From positions 124,001-188,000 of the forward strand of contig CALZFC010000305.1 in the NCBI GenBank assembly GCA_945643635.1: a DNA stretch of 64,000 bases, read 5' to 3'. This document shows positions 34,815-47,305 of this stretch, piece after piece. The first letter of the stretch is position 1, and every line of letters starts with the position of its first letter. The notes under the pieces were generated by a model. That model was not told where the DNA came from. It did not search any database and saw nothing but the letters and a program-made list of their open reading frames with translations. Source of the DNA: Allodiplogaster sudhausi (Eukaryota; Nematoda; Chromadorea; Rhabditida; Diplogasteridae). The position numbers and the translations under genes are program-made.

Positions 34815-37307
34815 AGTCGAATGTTGCCAGAGTGGTTGCCGACACGATTGATGCGAACTTGAAGGTGCACTCTACTCCCTGAAGCTTTATTGCTGTAACT
34901 GTATGTCAATTTTGTTTTTTTTTTCGGCAAAATTCGGTTTTGTTTCATTTTCTTTGTAATATTACGGCAGCCTTGTATTTTTTAGACGAGCACACACATC
35001 TTGTAAAAAATTGATCGATTGTGAAGATACGTGTATACTAGGAATCTTTCTTGAATTTGGCTGTATTACTGTAACATAGCTTTATTACTGTACATGGTTC
35101 TATATTGTTGAGGTACTAACGTTAGTACAAAGATATGCTCTTGTATATGGGTTATAGGTTTTTTTTGGAAATGATTGCTAAAATATAAAGAATCGTTTGT
35201 CAGACTCCAAGGGTTACATTGTAAGAAAAGTTTCCATAAAACTCTGGATAGAGCAGAAGGGATGGTAGAGGTGATGGTAAGGAAAAACACACCGCTTAAA
35301 ACTACGAATACTTCCTTTGGGCGCAAACGTCCGCTCTCGAAAAGCTAGGTTCTACGAATATTTACTTAGCCCTTTCGGCGGATCACCAATTTTACGAATA
35401 TTTTTTCTGTGTGTTGTACATGTTTTTTTTACTGTAAATATCGCATTTATCAGAAAACGTGCAAACTTTCGGTACATTCATATTTAGTTTTCTTTCGGGA
35501 GGTTGAGAATTTGAATTTTTCTAAAGCAAAATCTGATAGAAACAATGCTCTAAAAGATTAAAACTAAATATTTACCACAACAATGTTCGATGTATGTAGG
35601 TAAGTCAAGAAAATGCTCACCTCATAGATTGTAAGTATGCAAGCGATATAAAGCCACGTCGGCATGCTTGTCAAGGGCTCGAGCATCTTACTTCTCCCAA
35701 CAGACGACTACAAGGATTTCAGTGTTTCGCTTCCTTTTTCTTTTAGTCGACCTCGCCAGAATCCTTTGTCGCTAGGATGCTAAGTAACTTTGCCTGCTTC
35801 ATACATTCTAAATATAGTTTCACAAATGTAAACCCGGCCCTTCAACATAGCAGCAAAGACATAAAACGCTGATGGTAATTTCTCAAAAAATAAAAGAAAA
35901 TAGGATTTTGTGAATAATCAATGTGATCGAATATACACAACAAAGTTGTCGGAAGCCGTTTTGACTTTGTTGCACAGTTAAAGCGACACAAGGCTTTGGT
36001 AAATGGGACTTCAGCAACGGTTAAGTTCCAGAAATTTTTTTATTACACCATTATGTTTGCTCATGGTCAGGATGCTGAATATTGAGCTTCTTAAATCTCC
36101 TTCCATAAAAAGAGATTCATTGCGAGAAAGCACCAAGCAACCAGGAGAAACCGCATTATCAACAGCACTCACAAATGTCTCAATATCGTCTGCATTTAGG
36201 CTTCATTTGTGAAACAGGAAAACTTCCAACGGATGAGTCTAGCCAAACCTCATTGGACAAGAAGTTAAAAGGAGATGTCGTTTAATTGTGAGAACATTGT
36301 GAAGGCCATCAAAAAGTGCAGCGTTGTCTGTCGAATAAAAAAAAGTAGCTTTCTTTTGAACATTTGAGCATGTCATAGACACTCGTCTTCATATGATGGT
36401 GTCTTAATTAGCCTATTCCCTGTTCTATCATAGAGCTGTCTATCATTCTGGTTCTGTGGCAGTTTCTTTTGGTTGACATGAACGAAAGCCATCGAAAACC
36501 AATGTGCCACGAGCCAATATCGTAGACAACAAAATGATGTCATGAATCACAACAAAATAGTTGTCTTATGAGTGATTTGGCAAATTCCATACTAGCCTAT
36601 TCCTTTCGTTCATGGCAAACAACTAACACTACTACGAAATAAAATGATGAACAACTTTGTAATAGAACAGGGAGGATAGTAGAATGTCGGAAAATCGTTG
36701 CCACTCTGCATTTGAGATGGGATCTCGCCGGCATTTTGAGTAATTTGCTTTCTTTTTCTTTATTTTTCTTGTACATAGTCATTCTCGCAATCATCCTCTG
36801 TCGATAGGAAGCTAAGTAACTTTGCCTTCTTCAGCCATTCAAAATAGTTTCTTCAGCAAATGCCATCTCTCTTCTATACTACAGCATAGACACAAAATGA
36901 TATTTTGAAAATAATCAAAGTGATCAACTATCTACAACAACATTCTTTGTTCCTCTACTACTTTTCTTTTCTTTACTTTACTTTTTCTTTAAATACGTAT
37001 CTAACTTTACTCTTGTGAAATACATGTATGTATGTACGTAAATATTCTATGAAATACGCTTTTGAAAAGAGTGGGCGCTCCGCTGAAAGCATTAACTGAC
37101 ATAAGTAACATCATGCATGCAAATAAAGATATATATTAAAAAGAAACTACCACGCAACCAGAATGATGTGACAGAATAGGAAGGATTAGAGAACGGATGA
37201 ACATCGTACGTAATAAGGCTCCATTCTGGATGCAAAGATGTTGGAATATTATATAAAGGTAGCAATGGATCATCGTTAGCAGAACGGTACTCACTAAAAC
37301 AAGCAAT
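34815..37307. other. AT-rich spacer with an internal duplication
   Basis: No gene supported. A segment at about 35745-35960 recurs, diverged, at about 36775-36960 (shared words GCTAAGTAACTTTGCCT and AATCAAxGTGATC), suggesting an old direct duplication roughly 1.03 kb apart. Confidence 0.5.
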
Positions 37308-37672
37308 CTAGGTCCAGCACTTGAACGAGCCTCCTATATTAGCCTTCTGGTATGGTAGACAGCAGCTCGGGCCACCGCCGGGCCTAAAGGGACAGAGGGC
37401 ATCTGGGCACGCTTGAACTTCGCTACTATCGCCACTGAAACCATATGTATTTAGCTAACGATGACAAATCAAACATAATAATAATGATAATCGTGGTATA
37501 AAAAGATTCTAAAATGAAAAGTTATAACCCGCAAGCGCCTCCACCGGGCACGATCGGGTGCGTGTCTGAGTGTCGCAGAGCCCACACGTCCCGGAGCAGT
37601 CGCCGAAAGCCGTCCACTCGGACCATGTCGGCTCAAATTTAATGGAATAATCTCTCCCAGAAATTTTTTTCT
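37308..37672 (-). CDS. TSP1 domain plus paired-Cys tail (3' end of a secreted protein)
   Basis: Two exons. The upstream exon, starting at 37672, encodes a thrombospondin type 1 repeat: WSEWTAFGDCSGTCG, then a Cys-bearing arm ending TRTRSC. The downstream exon (about 37454-37308) encodes GDSSEVQACPDALCPF, PSCCLPYQ and a C-terminal FKCWT before TAG. The WSEW...CSxTCG...RxRxC pattern is diagnostic of TSP1. The CxxxxC..P....CC tail is common in nematode secreted TSP1 proteins. The exact donor and acceptor are uncertain: acceptors at TTAG or TTTCAG give different phases, and only the former keeps frame. 5' exons may be those at 39582-39956 upstream on the same strand; this is not proven. Confidence 0.6.
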
Positions 37673-37815
37673 CTGAAAATAAGCTCTATATCAACTTTTT
37701 ATGGTTTAACTTTTATGTAATAGAATATGTTCGATAAATTTAGGCATATGTACATACTATCATACTATGCCTTCAAAAAGTGTTTTTGGAAGCGATCGAT
37801 GCTACACCAGAGCCG

Positions 37816-37936
37816 GTAACGGCCCGGCCCGGCCCGGCCCGGGCCGGCCCGCGGGCCGGGCCGGCCCAATTTCCCAGGGCCCCGGGCCGGGCCGGGCCGG
37901 GCCCAAAAAATGTGGGCCGGCCCGCAGGCCCGTTTG
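37816..37936. repeat. GGCCC/GGGCC repeat island
   Basis: About 120 bp of nearly pure CCGGC/GGGCC pentamers in both orientations in an otherwise AT-rich region; highly palindromic. Confidence 0.9.
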
Positions 37937-38284
37937 GGCCCGATAAGGACACGATGTCATCCAGTCAGGACAACTGGTGGCATATGAAATGCAGAACTTC
38001 CCTCACATATTAACTTTCTTTTCTAAAATATTTACTACTGTACTTTAAAATGAATCTTCGTTGCATGAAATTCTTCCTGTGAAGAATATTCATACCGCGC
38101 CGAGTAGGACACTCCTCCTGCAGCACTACAAGGGCTGAACGTCTATACATATATTCTCCATGATACCCCTTGGTTATTTTGAAAGGCAGTGACTTCTCGG
38201 TTCTCTCTCGGGTTGTGCTTCATTTTCTAATCTGCAAAAACATATTCTCGAAAAAGCAATGAATTTTCGCTCTGATAAGCTATT

Positions 38285-38385
38285 TTTCACTCTCTCGCTG
38301 TCTCTGTCTCGCTCTCTTCTCTTCTCTTCTCTCTCTCTCTCTCTCCCTCTCTCTCTTCTTTCCTTCTCTCTCTCTCTCTCTTCAT
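38285..38385. repeat. (CT)n microsatellite
   Basis: CTCTCT/TCTTCT-rich tract. Flanking sequence holds a short Cys-containing minus-strand ORF (38698-38507) that I could not place in a gene. Confidence 0.85.
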
Positions 38386-39581
38386 TGTTTCTGTCTGATT
38401 TTCTTTCCTTTTCTAACTAGCTAAAAGGAGTGATAAGAGTTTAAGCAATGTCAGTCAGCAAACATCATCAGAAAAGCCGCCGTCTATCGGCAGTTGGATT
38501 CCCGAACTATATGTTGAGACAAACATCGTAATGCAACATTCGGCAGATGGTGATGGGTGGGGGAAGAAAGGTACCGGAGCAAGTTGCCGGGTCGGGGAGG
38601 TCCCTCCAGTTCTCCCCCCAAAAAAGCGACGCTTTACTACGGCGACACATTAGAAAGCGCGTGAAAAATAGAGAGGCTAATACACCCACATTAAACAAAA
38701 TTTAGCCACGACATTTTTGCACGTGTGTAACTTAGTAGCATGTAGAAAACGTGTAAGCAAATTTTTGGGCCATTTACCGGCTTTGTGCTACACATAATCT
38801 GCAAAGAAAAATTGAATAAAAAATATATTTTTGTTCCCTGCACACTTATAATTGGGTATTTCAGACCTGCTCTCTTAAAGGGACATTCTGAAAAATAATT
38901 GAGTTTTTTTTCTGATGGTTTTAAAGGAGGCGAAAACTCAAAATTTTCGCTATTAGGATGATTCTGTGAATGTGTCCGGATCGAGCTTGCGAATGCATTA
39001 GAAAAAGGCCACTTTTCTAAACTAAAAGTTAAAGGAGTATTTTCCATCTGAAATGTGTTGCCTGAACCTAAGGGAATAATTAGTGTGTTGCACAGAACTT
39101 TAACTTTTGTCGGTGAAGAGTTGACCAGTTAGGGGTGAAATATGGTTCTATAGGCCGTGAAATATATGCCGACACATGCACAATTCACTACCAGACGCAA
39201 ACCGCCAAATTAAAATTGTCCTGGAAAATGCTTGCTTCACGAGAGCAAGGATCTTGGCAAATTGCCATTGCTCATAAAAATCAGGCATTTCGTGTTAGGA
39301 GTTAACGACTTTCAAGCTCCTTTAAGTTTGCAATATAAATTAAATTTCTGTAAACACATATATGCTGCTAGTCTATTTCTGAATGACTGGTGCATGGGTT
39401 GTGGTAGTGATTGTTGTGGTCGAAGTGGTTGTTGTAAGCTCATCGGCATCCATAGAAGCTGTAGACTTTTTATGATGTATATATTTAATATGTAACTCAA
39501 AATGTAGCATTGTTATTCTTTCCTTGATAATGAAGGCTCAGAGATGTCAGAAATCTGACTGATCTGAAAAAAATAACTGAC

Positions 39582-39956
39582 TGGTGGAAGAGTAGTGGTC
39601 GTTGTGGTCGTTGTGGTGGTCGTGGTTGTCGTCAGTTCCTCCGCGTAGAAACTGATGACGGGCCCTGTCCCCGCCGGGCAAGAATCGCCTGGTTGGCGCT
39701 CAAAGTAGGCGGAGCCTGCCGGGACTGCCGCCGGGGCAAGGACGACACTGCACACCCCTCCACCATCGACGACGACGCCCACGCATTGGTCTGCCTGAAT
39801 ATGCGAGGATTCTTATGACATCATCAAAAATAGTTATGATATTAAATTTGAGGGTTTCTTTATATTTGTTTCTCTCACGCAAAATAAACAGAACAGCTAC
39901 AAGAGTGTGCACTTCCCGGGTATTTCATGCAGTTTTCAAAGCAAGGCAAATGGTCG
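39582..39956 (-). CDS. Cys-domain exons, tandem copy 1, with a 14-Thr tract
   Basis: Two exons: 39956-39890 (HLPCFENCMKYPG...SCSC) and 39794-39582 (DQCVGVVVDGGGVCSVVLAP ... GDSCPAGTG ... SFYAEE), the latter followed by 14 Thr codons. Phase 0 between them, with an ATTCAG acceptor. The same pair recurs at 40965-41349, and the second domain also occurs in the gene at 25597-27130. Pattern C-x-G-V-x(4-7)-C-x-V-L-A ... F-x-R-x-x-G-x-S-C. The Thr run suggests an O-glycosylated linker. The 5' and 3' partners are not established; TSP1 exons lie downstream on the same strand. Confidence 0.55.
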
Positions 39957-40060
39957 CTGCTGCCTGCTTTGATGTTTGGAAGCGAATCGCTAGTCCTCTG
40001 GAATCGAGTGAAGGCTGCTGCGGTCTATAAAGAAATTATAAGCTAGTTTGTATAGAAGTA

Positions 40061-40511
40061 CAGTTCCGCTCACAGGCGAGAGGTCAATGCTGCGTCGGCT
40101 ATAGCGGACACGGCTAAATGAGCCAAGTGGAATATCTCGCTGCAGAAAGCATTTTCAGGCAAATCACATATCAATATGAGAACCTTGAATTGTTCTTTAC
40201 TAATCATGTTAAACAAGTCTTGGAAAAATGCAGCAAAACAAATGCAGCGAAACATTTGTACCGCTTGGGTTTCGAACCTGCGACACACAAAATACTATCT
40301 GAGAACGCAAGAATTATTTCAATGTACGTCATGAAAATGCAAAATTTTCAGGATTTTTCTTAACGGGATTAGTGAAGAAAAATTTAGGGATCTCAAATAG
40401 ATATGTGATTTGCCTGAAAACGCTTTATGCATCGAGATATTCCACATGGCCCATTTGGCCGCGTCAGCTATAGCCGACGCAGCATTGACCCCTCGCTGTT
40501 GAGCGGTTCTC
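40061..40511. mobile_element. 451-bp MITE with TA target duplication; empty site preserved nearby
   Basis: Inverted ends of about 125 bp (CAGTTCCGCTCAC... and complement; inner shared words GGTCAATGCTGCGTCGGC and CAGGCAAATCACATATC). It is flanked by TA at 40059-40060 and 40512-40513. The paralogous duplicate of the flanking DNA at about 41440-41460 reads TAGAAGTATGTCTGAAC without the element, proving insertion at TA. This fits Tc1/mariner-type movement; no ORF inside. Confidence 0.9.
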
Positions 40512-40964
40512 TATGTCTGAACATGGCCAAGATATAATCCGAGCAAATATCTTACCATCGACGGAAGCAGGAGCACGGACCTTCAGCCTTTGAAAAAAAG
40601 CTCGGTCAACCCCTATGCTGAGCATGTCCCAACGCGTGACCGAATTCACGCGTTGCGGCTGCCTAATTTTTGCTGCGTTACTACCTTGCGCTAGGAATAT
40701 TTCAGTTACGCAGCTCTGCGTAGCAGCGTTTTCTATGTTGTATGTGTAAAATGTAGCTTCCCGCCCATTTTAAGTTCAAACGGCCACTAAGATTTTCGTA
40801 GCAGCCCTATATGAGCTTCATCATCCCGCGCGGTTTGAAGGTCCGTGAGGAGGCTTGCAAGAACAAATGCGCGCTGCATTTTTTGTTGAATGAGATCCTC
40901 CCAGCTTAGACCCAAGCTTCTCCCAGAAGTGGAATCCCCGACGACTGACCCATCCGTAAAAAAC

Positions 40965-41349
40965 TTCGTCGTGGTTGTCGTAAGATCCTCCGCGTAGAAG
41001 CTGATGACCGCCCCTGACCCTACCGGGCAAGAATCGCCTGGTTGGCGCTCGAAGTAGGCGGAGCCTGCCGGGACTGCCGGCGGGGCAAGGACGATACTGC
41101 ACACCCCGGCAACATTGACGGCGACGCCCACGCATTGGTCTGCCTGAACAGGCGAAGATTCTTATGACATCTTCAAAAATTGTCATGATATTTAATTTGA
41201 GGCCTTTTTTATATTATTAGTTAGATTATGTGGCTTTTTTATTACTTGAGTAATTGTTCGAAATTCGGTTTTCTAAATAAACAGAACAGTTACAAGAGTG
41301 TTCACTTCCCTGGTATTTCATGCAGTTTTCAAAGCAAGGCATATGGTCG
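40965..41349 (-). CDS. Cys-domain exons, tandem copy 2
   Basis: Exons 41349-41283 and 41144-40965, exactly matching the boundaries and phase of copy 1. The product keeps all cysteines (DQCVGVAVNVAGVCSIVLAP), but the Thr tract is only five residues. The donor after the Thr tract is GTTTTT. It lies inside a segmental duplication together with its introns. It could be a second gene, an internal repeat of one gene, or non-functional. Confidence 0.5.
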
Positions 41350-41979
41350 CTGCTGCTTGCTGTGATGTTTGGAAGCGAATCGCTAGTCCTTTGGAATCGA
41401 GTGAAAGTTGCTGCGGTCTATGAAGAAATCATAAACGAGTTTGTATAGAAGTATGTCTGAACATGGCGAAGATATAATCCGAGCGAATATCTTACCATCG
41501 ACGGAAGCAGGAGGCTTGCGAGAACAACTGCGCACTGCATTTTCTGTTGAATGAGAATCCTACCAGCTCAGCTTCTCCCAGAAGTGGAATCCCCGACAAC
41601 TGGCTCTTCCGCAAATGGTTTCGCCCTTCCTTCGGCACTTTTAAGTTTCGTTGCGTAGCAGCTAAGTGCTTTTCATCAGGCATTTTCTTCAACCTTTTTT
41701 GAATAACAAGACACATTTTTCTTTGGCCAGTGAATGTTTTCATGGATGCTAGGCATCAGGCTAGACACGCGTCTCTCTCCCTATGCCCGCTATCTCGCTT
41801 TGTTGTTTTTATTATTTGCATATTTAATCGTACATTATAGGAAATATTATTTAATTTCGTTACGTTATCCATAGTGCAAACTAAAGTGCAGTGGCACCTG
41901 TAGATCAAAACAATTACCATGAATTGAGTGTAAGAAGCAGAAAATGGGAGCGAGAGGCTCACTCATCTTCACTTCAGCG

Positions 41980-42299
41980 ATGGAGTTCGGTCGGCCACTC
42001 TGGCTCGCTGACCCGAGAGAAGGATTCGTCCGTGGCACGCTCGTCGACTTCAACGCTAACTCCATCACAATCCAGCCAGATGACAACTCCCTCTCTCAAG
42101 TCCGTTTCTGTCTCTCGCCGTTTTATTCTTCTCTATTAAATTTAGGACAAATAACTAATGGAGTAATGGTCTTTGGAGAAGTTGTTCTAAATTCTTCCAT
42201 TCACAGATATCAGCTGGCTACGACGACGTTATGGCAGCGGAAGAAGAGAACGATCGAGATGTCGAGGACAACTGTCAGTGGCAGAAATTGCAGAAAGAC

Positions 42300-42346
<47 letters not shown>

Positions 42347-45262
42347 CAGTAAGGGAAGATGAATTTCATAGTGAATGATAATTTTGGTTTTCTAAATTCA
42401 GGCAGTCTGGTCCATTTGAATGAGGCGACTCTTCTCCACAACTGCCGCTTGCAATTCCACAAGAAACTCATTTATGTCAGCATTTGAATATCCCGCCCGA
42501 ATACCATTCGATGTATTTGAACTCGTTGACTTCCTCTCATTTCTCCAGTCCTACGTCGGCAATATTCTGGTGTCTGTGAATCCGTACGAACAACTCGACG
42601 GGATGTATGGAGCAACTTCCATTTCGGAATACAGTGGGAAATCACTCGGAACTCTTCCACCTCACATCTATGCCATTGGTAGAAAGAGAGGGAGGGAGAG
42701 AGCGAGAGAAAGAGAGAGAGCGCGAGAGAGAGCGAGAGAAAGAGAGAGAGAGAGAGTGAAAGTGAAAGAGAGGGACTGGATTTGTTTGCAGGAGAAAAAG
42801 CCCGTCGTGATCTGCGTCGAACGGGAGTGTCCCAGAGTGTGGTTGTGACTGGCGAGTCTGGCTCTGGCAAGACAGAGAGTCAAAAGGCAATTCTGTCCTT
42901 CCTCTGCGCCGCCAGTGAATCCGTTGCCTCCTCCATCCAGAAGAGCGTCCTCGAGAGTTTGTATTCTCTCCCTCCTTAACTTCTCTCTCTCACTCTCACT
43001 CTCTCTCTCACTCGCTCACTCTCTCTCACTCTCTCTCACTCTCTCACACTTTCTCACACTCTCTCGCTCTCTCTCTCATACTCTTTCTCTCACTCCTCTT
43101 GCTCCCTCCTTCAGGCTATCGTTTTATTCTTTCTATTTAGCCAACCCCGTCCTGGAAGCGTTCGGCAATGCCAAGACTCTTCGCAACCACAACAGCAGCC
43201 GATTCGGCAAGTTCATCGAGGTCCACTTTGACAAACAGGTAAGAGGGTGGTCAGAGAGGAAAGCGAGAGATGGAGGAGAATGCAGAGAGAGTAGAGAGAG
43301 AGAGATCAGAGAAGGAGAAGAGAGCAGAGAAAGAGAAGAGAGCAGAGAAGGAGAAGAGAGCAGAGAAGAAGAAGAGAGCAGAGAAGGAGAAGAGATCGGA
43401 GAGCGGAGAAGTGAGAGCCGTGTTCGCTTTGAGCGTCGTCTGTGCGGCGGCTTCATCTCTCACTACCTGCTGGAGCGAACTCGCGTGGCCACTCAGTCTC
43501 CTGGAGAGCGCAACTATCACATTTTCTACCAACTCATCGCCGGCGCCGATCAACAAACTTTCCAGAAGTTGCGACTCGACAAGCCCAGCAAATTTCGGGT
43601 TTGAGAAAGCGAGAGAGACAGAGAGACAGAGAGACAGAGAGAGAGAGAGAGAAAGAATAAAATAATTGTCATTTCTTCCTCTTCAGTACCTCGCCTCGTG
43701 CCCCGCCTTCTTTGCACATGACCAAGACTCCATTTCGGTGGGTTGAGAAAAGAGCAGCAGAGAGATTGAAATGATTCATCTCAGGCTGATTTCCTGTCCG
43801 ATCCCGTGCTGGATGACGCTTCTCAGCTAGCCACCGTATCCTCCGCGCTCCATGGAACCGGCCTTGACCCTTCGCACCTTCTCCGTCTCTACGCTCTTCT
43901 CGCTGCCATTCTCCACCTGGGAAATGTGACCTTTATCGATGATGCCGGAGACAGCCGAGGTTAGAGTCCTCAAATAAATGAAGTAAATGGTCCACGTGTT
44001 GAGGTGGCTGTCGCGTTGAGAGTGGCGCCGAGGCTTCCTTGTTGAATGCGGCTCAGCTGCTTGGTCTTGAGCAGGACGAGTTGAGGGTGTCTTTCATCTC
44101 TCGAATCATGCAGCCAACTCGTGGAGGGGCCAAGGGCACTCTTATCAGGTTCCACTCTATTCTTCAGATCTCTCTTCCAACGGTTTCCTCTGCAGAGTTC
44201 CTGTGAAGAGTGGGGAGGCGAGTGCTGCCCGCGATGCTCTCTCCAAGTCCCTCTACTCTCGCCTCTTCGACTGGGTCGTCGCCCGCATGAACTCGTCCAT
44301 TCCTTACTCCAACAGCGCCGCTTTCATCGGTGTACTCGACATTGCCGGCTTCGGTTTCTCACCCTCTCTCCCTCTCTCGCTCTCTAACCTTCTGTACTTC
44401 TCTCTCTCCTCTCTCCCTCTCCTCTCTCTCTCTTTCCCTCTCCCTCTCTCTATTCTCATTCTCCTTTACCCTCTCTCCCTTGTTCTAGAATTCTTCGCCC
44501 GCAACTCCTTCGAGCAGTTCTGCATCAACTACTGCAATGAGAAGTTGCATCACTTCTTCACTGAGCGAGTGCTGGGAGCGGAGCAGAGATTGTACAAGGC
44601 AGAGGGTATTCCCATTCCGCCCATTCACTACACCGACAACGCCGACTGTCTTGGTTTCTTTCTTCTCACTTTTATGATGTAATCACAACTATTTTGAATT
44701 AAAAAAAAAAGTAAATTCAAACGTTCTTTCCTGTCAGCTCTGTTCGAGGCGAGAGGAATTGGTCTCTTCGACCTCCTCGACGAAGAATCCAGGATGCCCC
44801 GCCCAGCGGGAGCCAACTTCACCACTCAGGCACTGGCCAAGCACTCCAACAACTTCCGAATCTCGCTCAGCTCCGCTGTGCTGGCATTCCCAGCCTTCTC
44901 AAACTCATGGACATTGCCTATCCCAGCAGGTTCCCTCACTTGTAAACTCTCTATCTCTCTCTTTCACTTACGACTGCACTGCTTTCACAGGGTTTCCTGT
45001 GCCGAGCTGTACTCCCTCTACGCCAAGGACCTTCCAGAAGATCTGGCCCGCCTCGAACCACGTCTTTTCAGCAAAGTATCCCATCCTCTGCCTTCCTTCT
45101 TATCCTGTGTCTCATCCTATTCAGTGTCTCTTCCGTGCCATCGGCTTGTCCCCAGATGACTATGCCTTTGGCACCAGCAAAGTGTTCTTCCGTTCGGGCA
45201 AGTTTGCCGAGTTCGACACGGTAAGTTGAGAACTTGTGAGAGAGAGAAAGAGAGAGAGAGAA

Positions 45263-45323
<61 letters not shown>

Positions 45324-46904
45324 CAGAAATAGAGTGAGAGAGAAAGAGAGAGCAGAAGGAAGGAGGACTTGCTGTTCAGCTTGTGTCGTGTGACCCCTCT
45401 GAGATGGCTGTGCTGGTGGCGAAGACCAAGTCCGCCCTGCTCACTCTCCGCTGGCGGATGGTGCAGTACGCCGCGTGGCAGTGTGTGAAACGTCAGTTCT
45501 CTCCTTTTCTTCTCTGGTCTCTCCATCTCTCTCTCTCTCTCTCTCTTTGCAGTGCAGCGGAAGATTGAATACCGTCGCCACGCTGCGGTGACCATTCAGC
45601 GCTACGTGCGCGGCTTCATCGCCAGGCAGCGATTCCGCCCGAGGTTGCTCACTTGCTGTCCATTTCTCGTTACTTCTCTCTCATGATCTCCTTCTTTCTC
45701 CTAGAATGGCTCTTCTCTCGCGGGCCCAACAACTGCAGAAGGCGAATGCCGAACTGCGCCAAGGAGACCACTTTGTGGATGAAGTCGCCACACTCAACCA
45801 CAGTCTCCAGCAACTCATCCAGCATATCAGAGTTCGTCCCCCTCCTCCTGCCTATCTTGCTGCTCCCCCTCTTGCTCTATCAATCTCTCCTTTCTCTTCA
45901 TGATGCCATTCTTTTCCCAGATGACCCAGTGGCGAGAGGAAGAGAAGCAGACCAAGCCGGTTCGGGAGGAGAAACAGAGGTAAGGCCTTTTTCGGAGCCG
46001 GCTAGCCTGGAGTGTGAAGTGCTGACCATTTCTATCTTTTCTCTCTGCTTTATAAAACTCGAGAGGATTCTCTTTCTGTGTTTTTCAGACGACTCCAGAG
46101 GGAGAAAGAACGACTCGCGGCAGAGAAGGCGGCGAAAAAAAGAGAAGAGGAGGAAGAGAGGATGAGGAAGGAAGAAGAGGAGAAACAGAAGAAGGAAAAG
46201 ATGGAGAAAGAGAGGAACAGACTGGATGCGACCCTCAGGGAGCAGAGGAGGGAGGACGACCGCAAGCATCAGCCACCTCTCATCGAGAATGACACTGACC
46301 TCTCCACTTGGCAGTTGTCCAAGCTGCGCGACACTATTAACAATTCCACTGGTTAGAGCAAGATTCTAATCTTCTTTCTCTTTCTGAATCTGGATGAGAA
46401 AGAGGATCAGAAAACAGCCTCGTTTGTATTTAGATGTGTCGCAGCTTCTGAGATGCAAGGAGGAGTTCCACCGCCGTCTCCGGGTCTACAACGAGTGGCG
46501 AACCCGTCAGACGTGTCGTGAGAATCGTGTGCCGACTGCCGCTGCGATCTCCCGCCCTCTCTCATCTGACCGGACTCCTCTGACTGAGCAGCGCTTCTTC
46601 AAAGTGAGCATCGCTGGCCGGGCTGGCCAGAACGGACTCCGCTACGCCCACTTCAACGGACAGTGGATTGCTCGCCAAGTCAGCGCGCTGTTTCTTGTAT
46701 CCTCAATCTTACCATCCCTCCTTGCAGATTGAAATGCAGCCTCGTTCCCAAGTGTCTCTGCTGGTAGCTGGCCAAGACGAACTGAATATGCTGGATGTGT
46801 CCCTAGAGCAGAGTGGCCTCTGTCGCCGGAAGGGAGCTGAGATTCGCAAGGAGGAGTTCGAGGCTGTCTGGACACACCACGGAGGCACACCGAATTCACC
46901 CTGA
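41980..46904 (+). CDS. spe-15: Myosin VI heavy chain (SPE-15/HUM-3-like), with internal motor deletion
   Basis: Minus-end-directed actin motor family. The ATG at 41980 follows a CTTCAG acceptor. There are 22 exons: 41980-42099, 42207-42273, 42402-42475, 42549-42678, 42792-42956, 43141-43238, 43434-43598, 43687-43737, 43785-43959, 44004-44148, 44196-44353, 44489-44653, 44738-44929, 44991-45075, 45125-45220, 45380-45491, 45553-45643, 45705-45831, 45921-45979, 46089-46351, 46434-46678 and 46728-46904. Motor hallmarks: GESGSGKT P-loop, NxNSSRFGK-type switch I, DIAGFE switch II. The tail has the class-VI insert and IQ region, a Lys/Glu-rich helix, [22 protein letters not shown] and the cargo-binding [12 protein letters not shown] with VAGQDELNM. 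In exon 44738-44929 about 150 motor residues are missing and the frame shifts by one; all other junctions are in phase. It may be a pseudogene or an assembly collapse. Confidence 0.85.
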
Positions 46905-47305
46905 CCACCTCCACGACCTCCTCTACTCACACTCCTCACCCCTCGCTCTCCATCATCCCTATTACTGACTACGAGTAAATCTCCACGCCACAGGTTTTCC
47001 CACTAACATTCTTGCTAGCAATAGCAAGTTTGCCCCATCTCTAAGGAATAAAGCGTGAAATGAAAGCCTGAGATTGCACAATGAATGTAATTAGCAATGC
47101 AATTTCGTTAATGGTATAGGGTGCTATGTACATAACCCATTAGAAGGAATAAAAAAAATCATAAAATAATTTTGTTCCCGACATGTCCGTGATCGAGTTT
47201 CTCAGATTGGCTCTCTTATGACACAAAAATAAACGGAAACCAATTTTCTTTTCTAAATCCGATAATAAGTATATGATATTGTTCTTAGCTACCTTTAACT
47301 ATTCG

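Larger units (their letters stand above)
39580..41620. repeat. Tandem segmental duplication around the Cys-domain exons
   Basis: 39610-40060 plus 40514-40573 matches 40970-41510. A third partial copy is visible because 41505-41620 matches 40850-40960 (shared word CTTCTCCCAGAAGTGGAATC). The unit is about 0.66 kb without the MITE. Confidence 0.75.
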
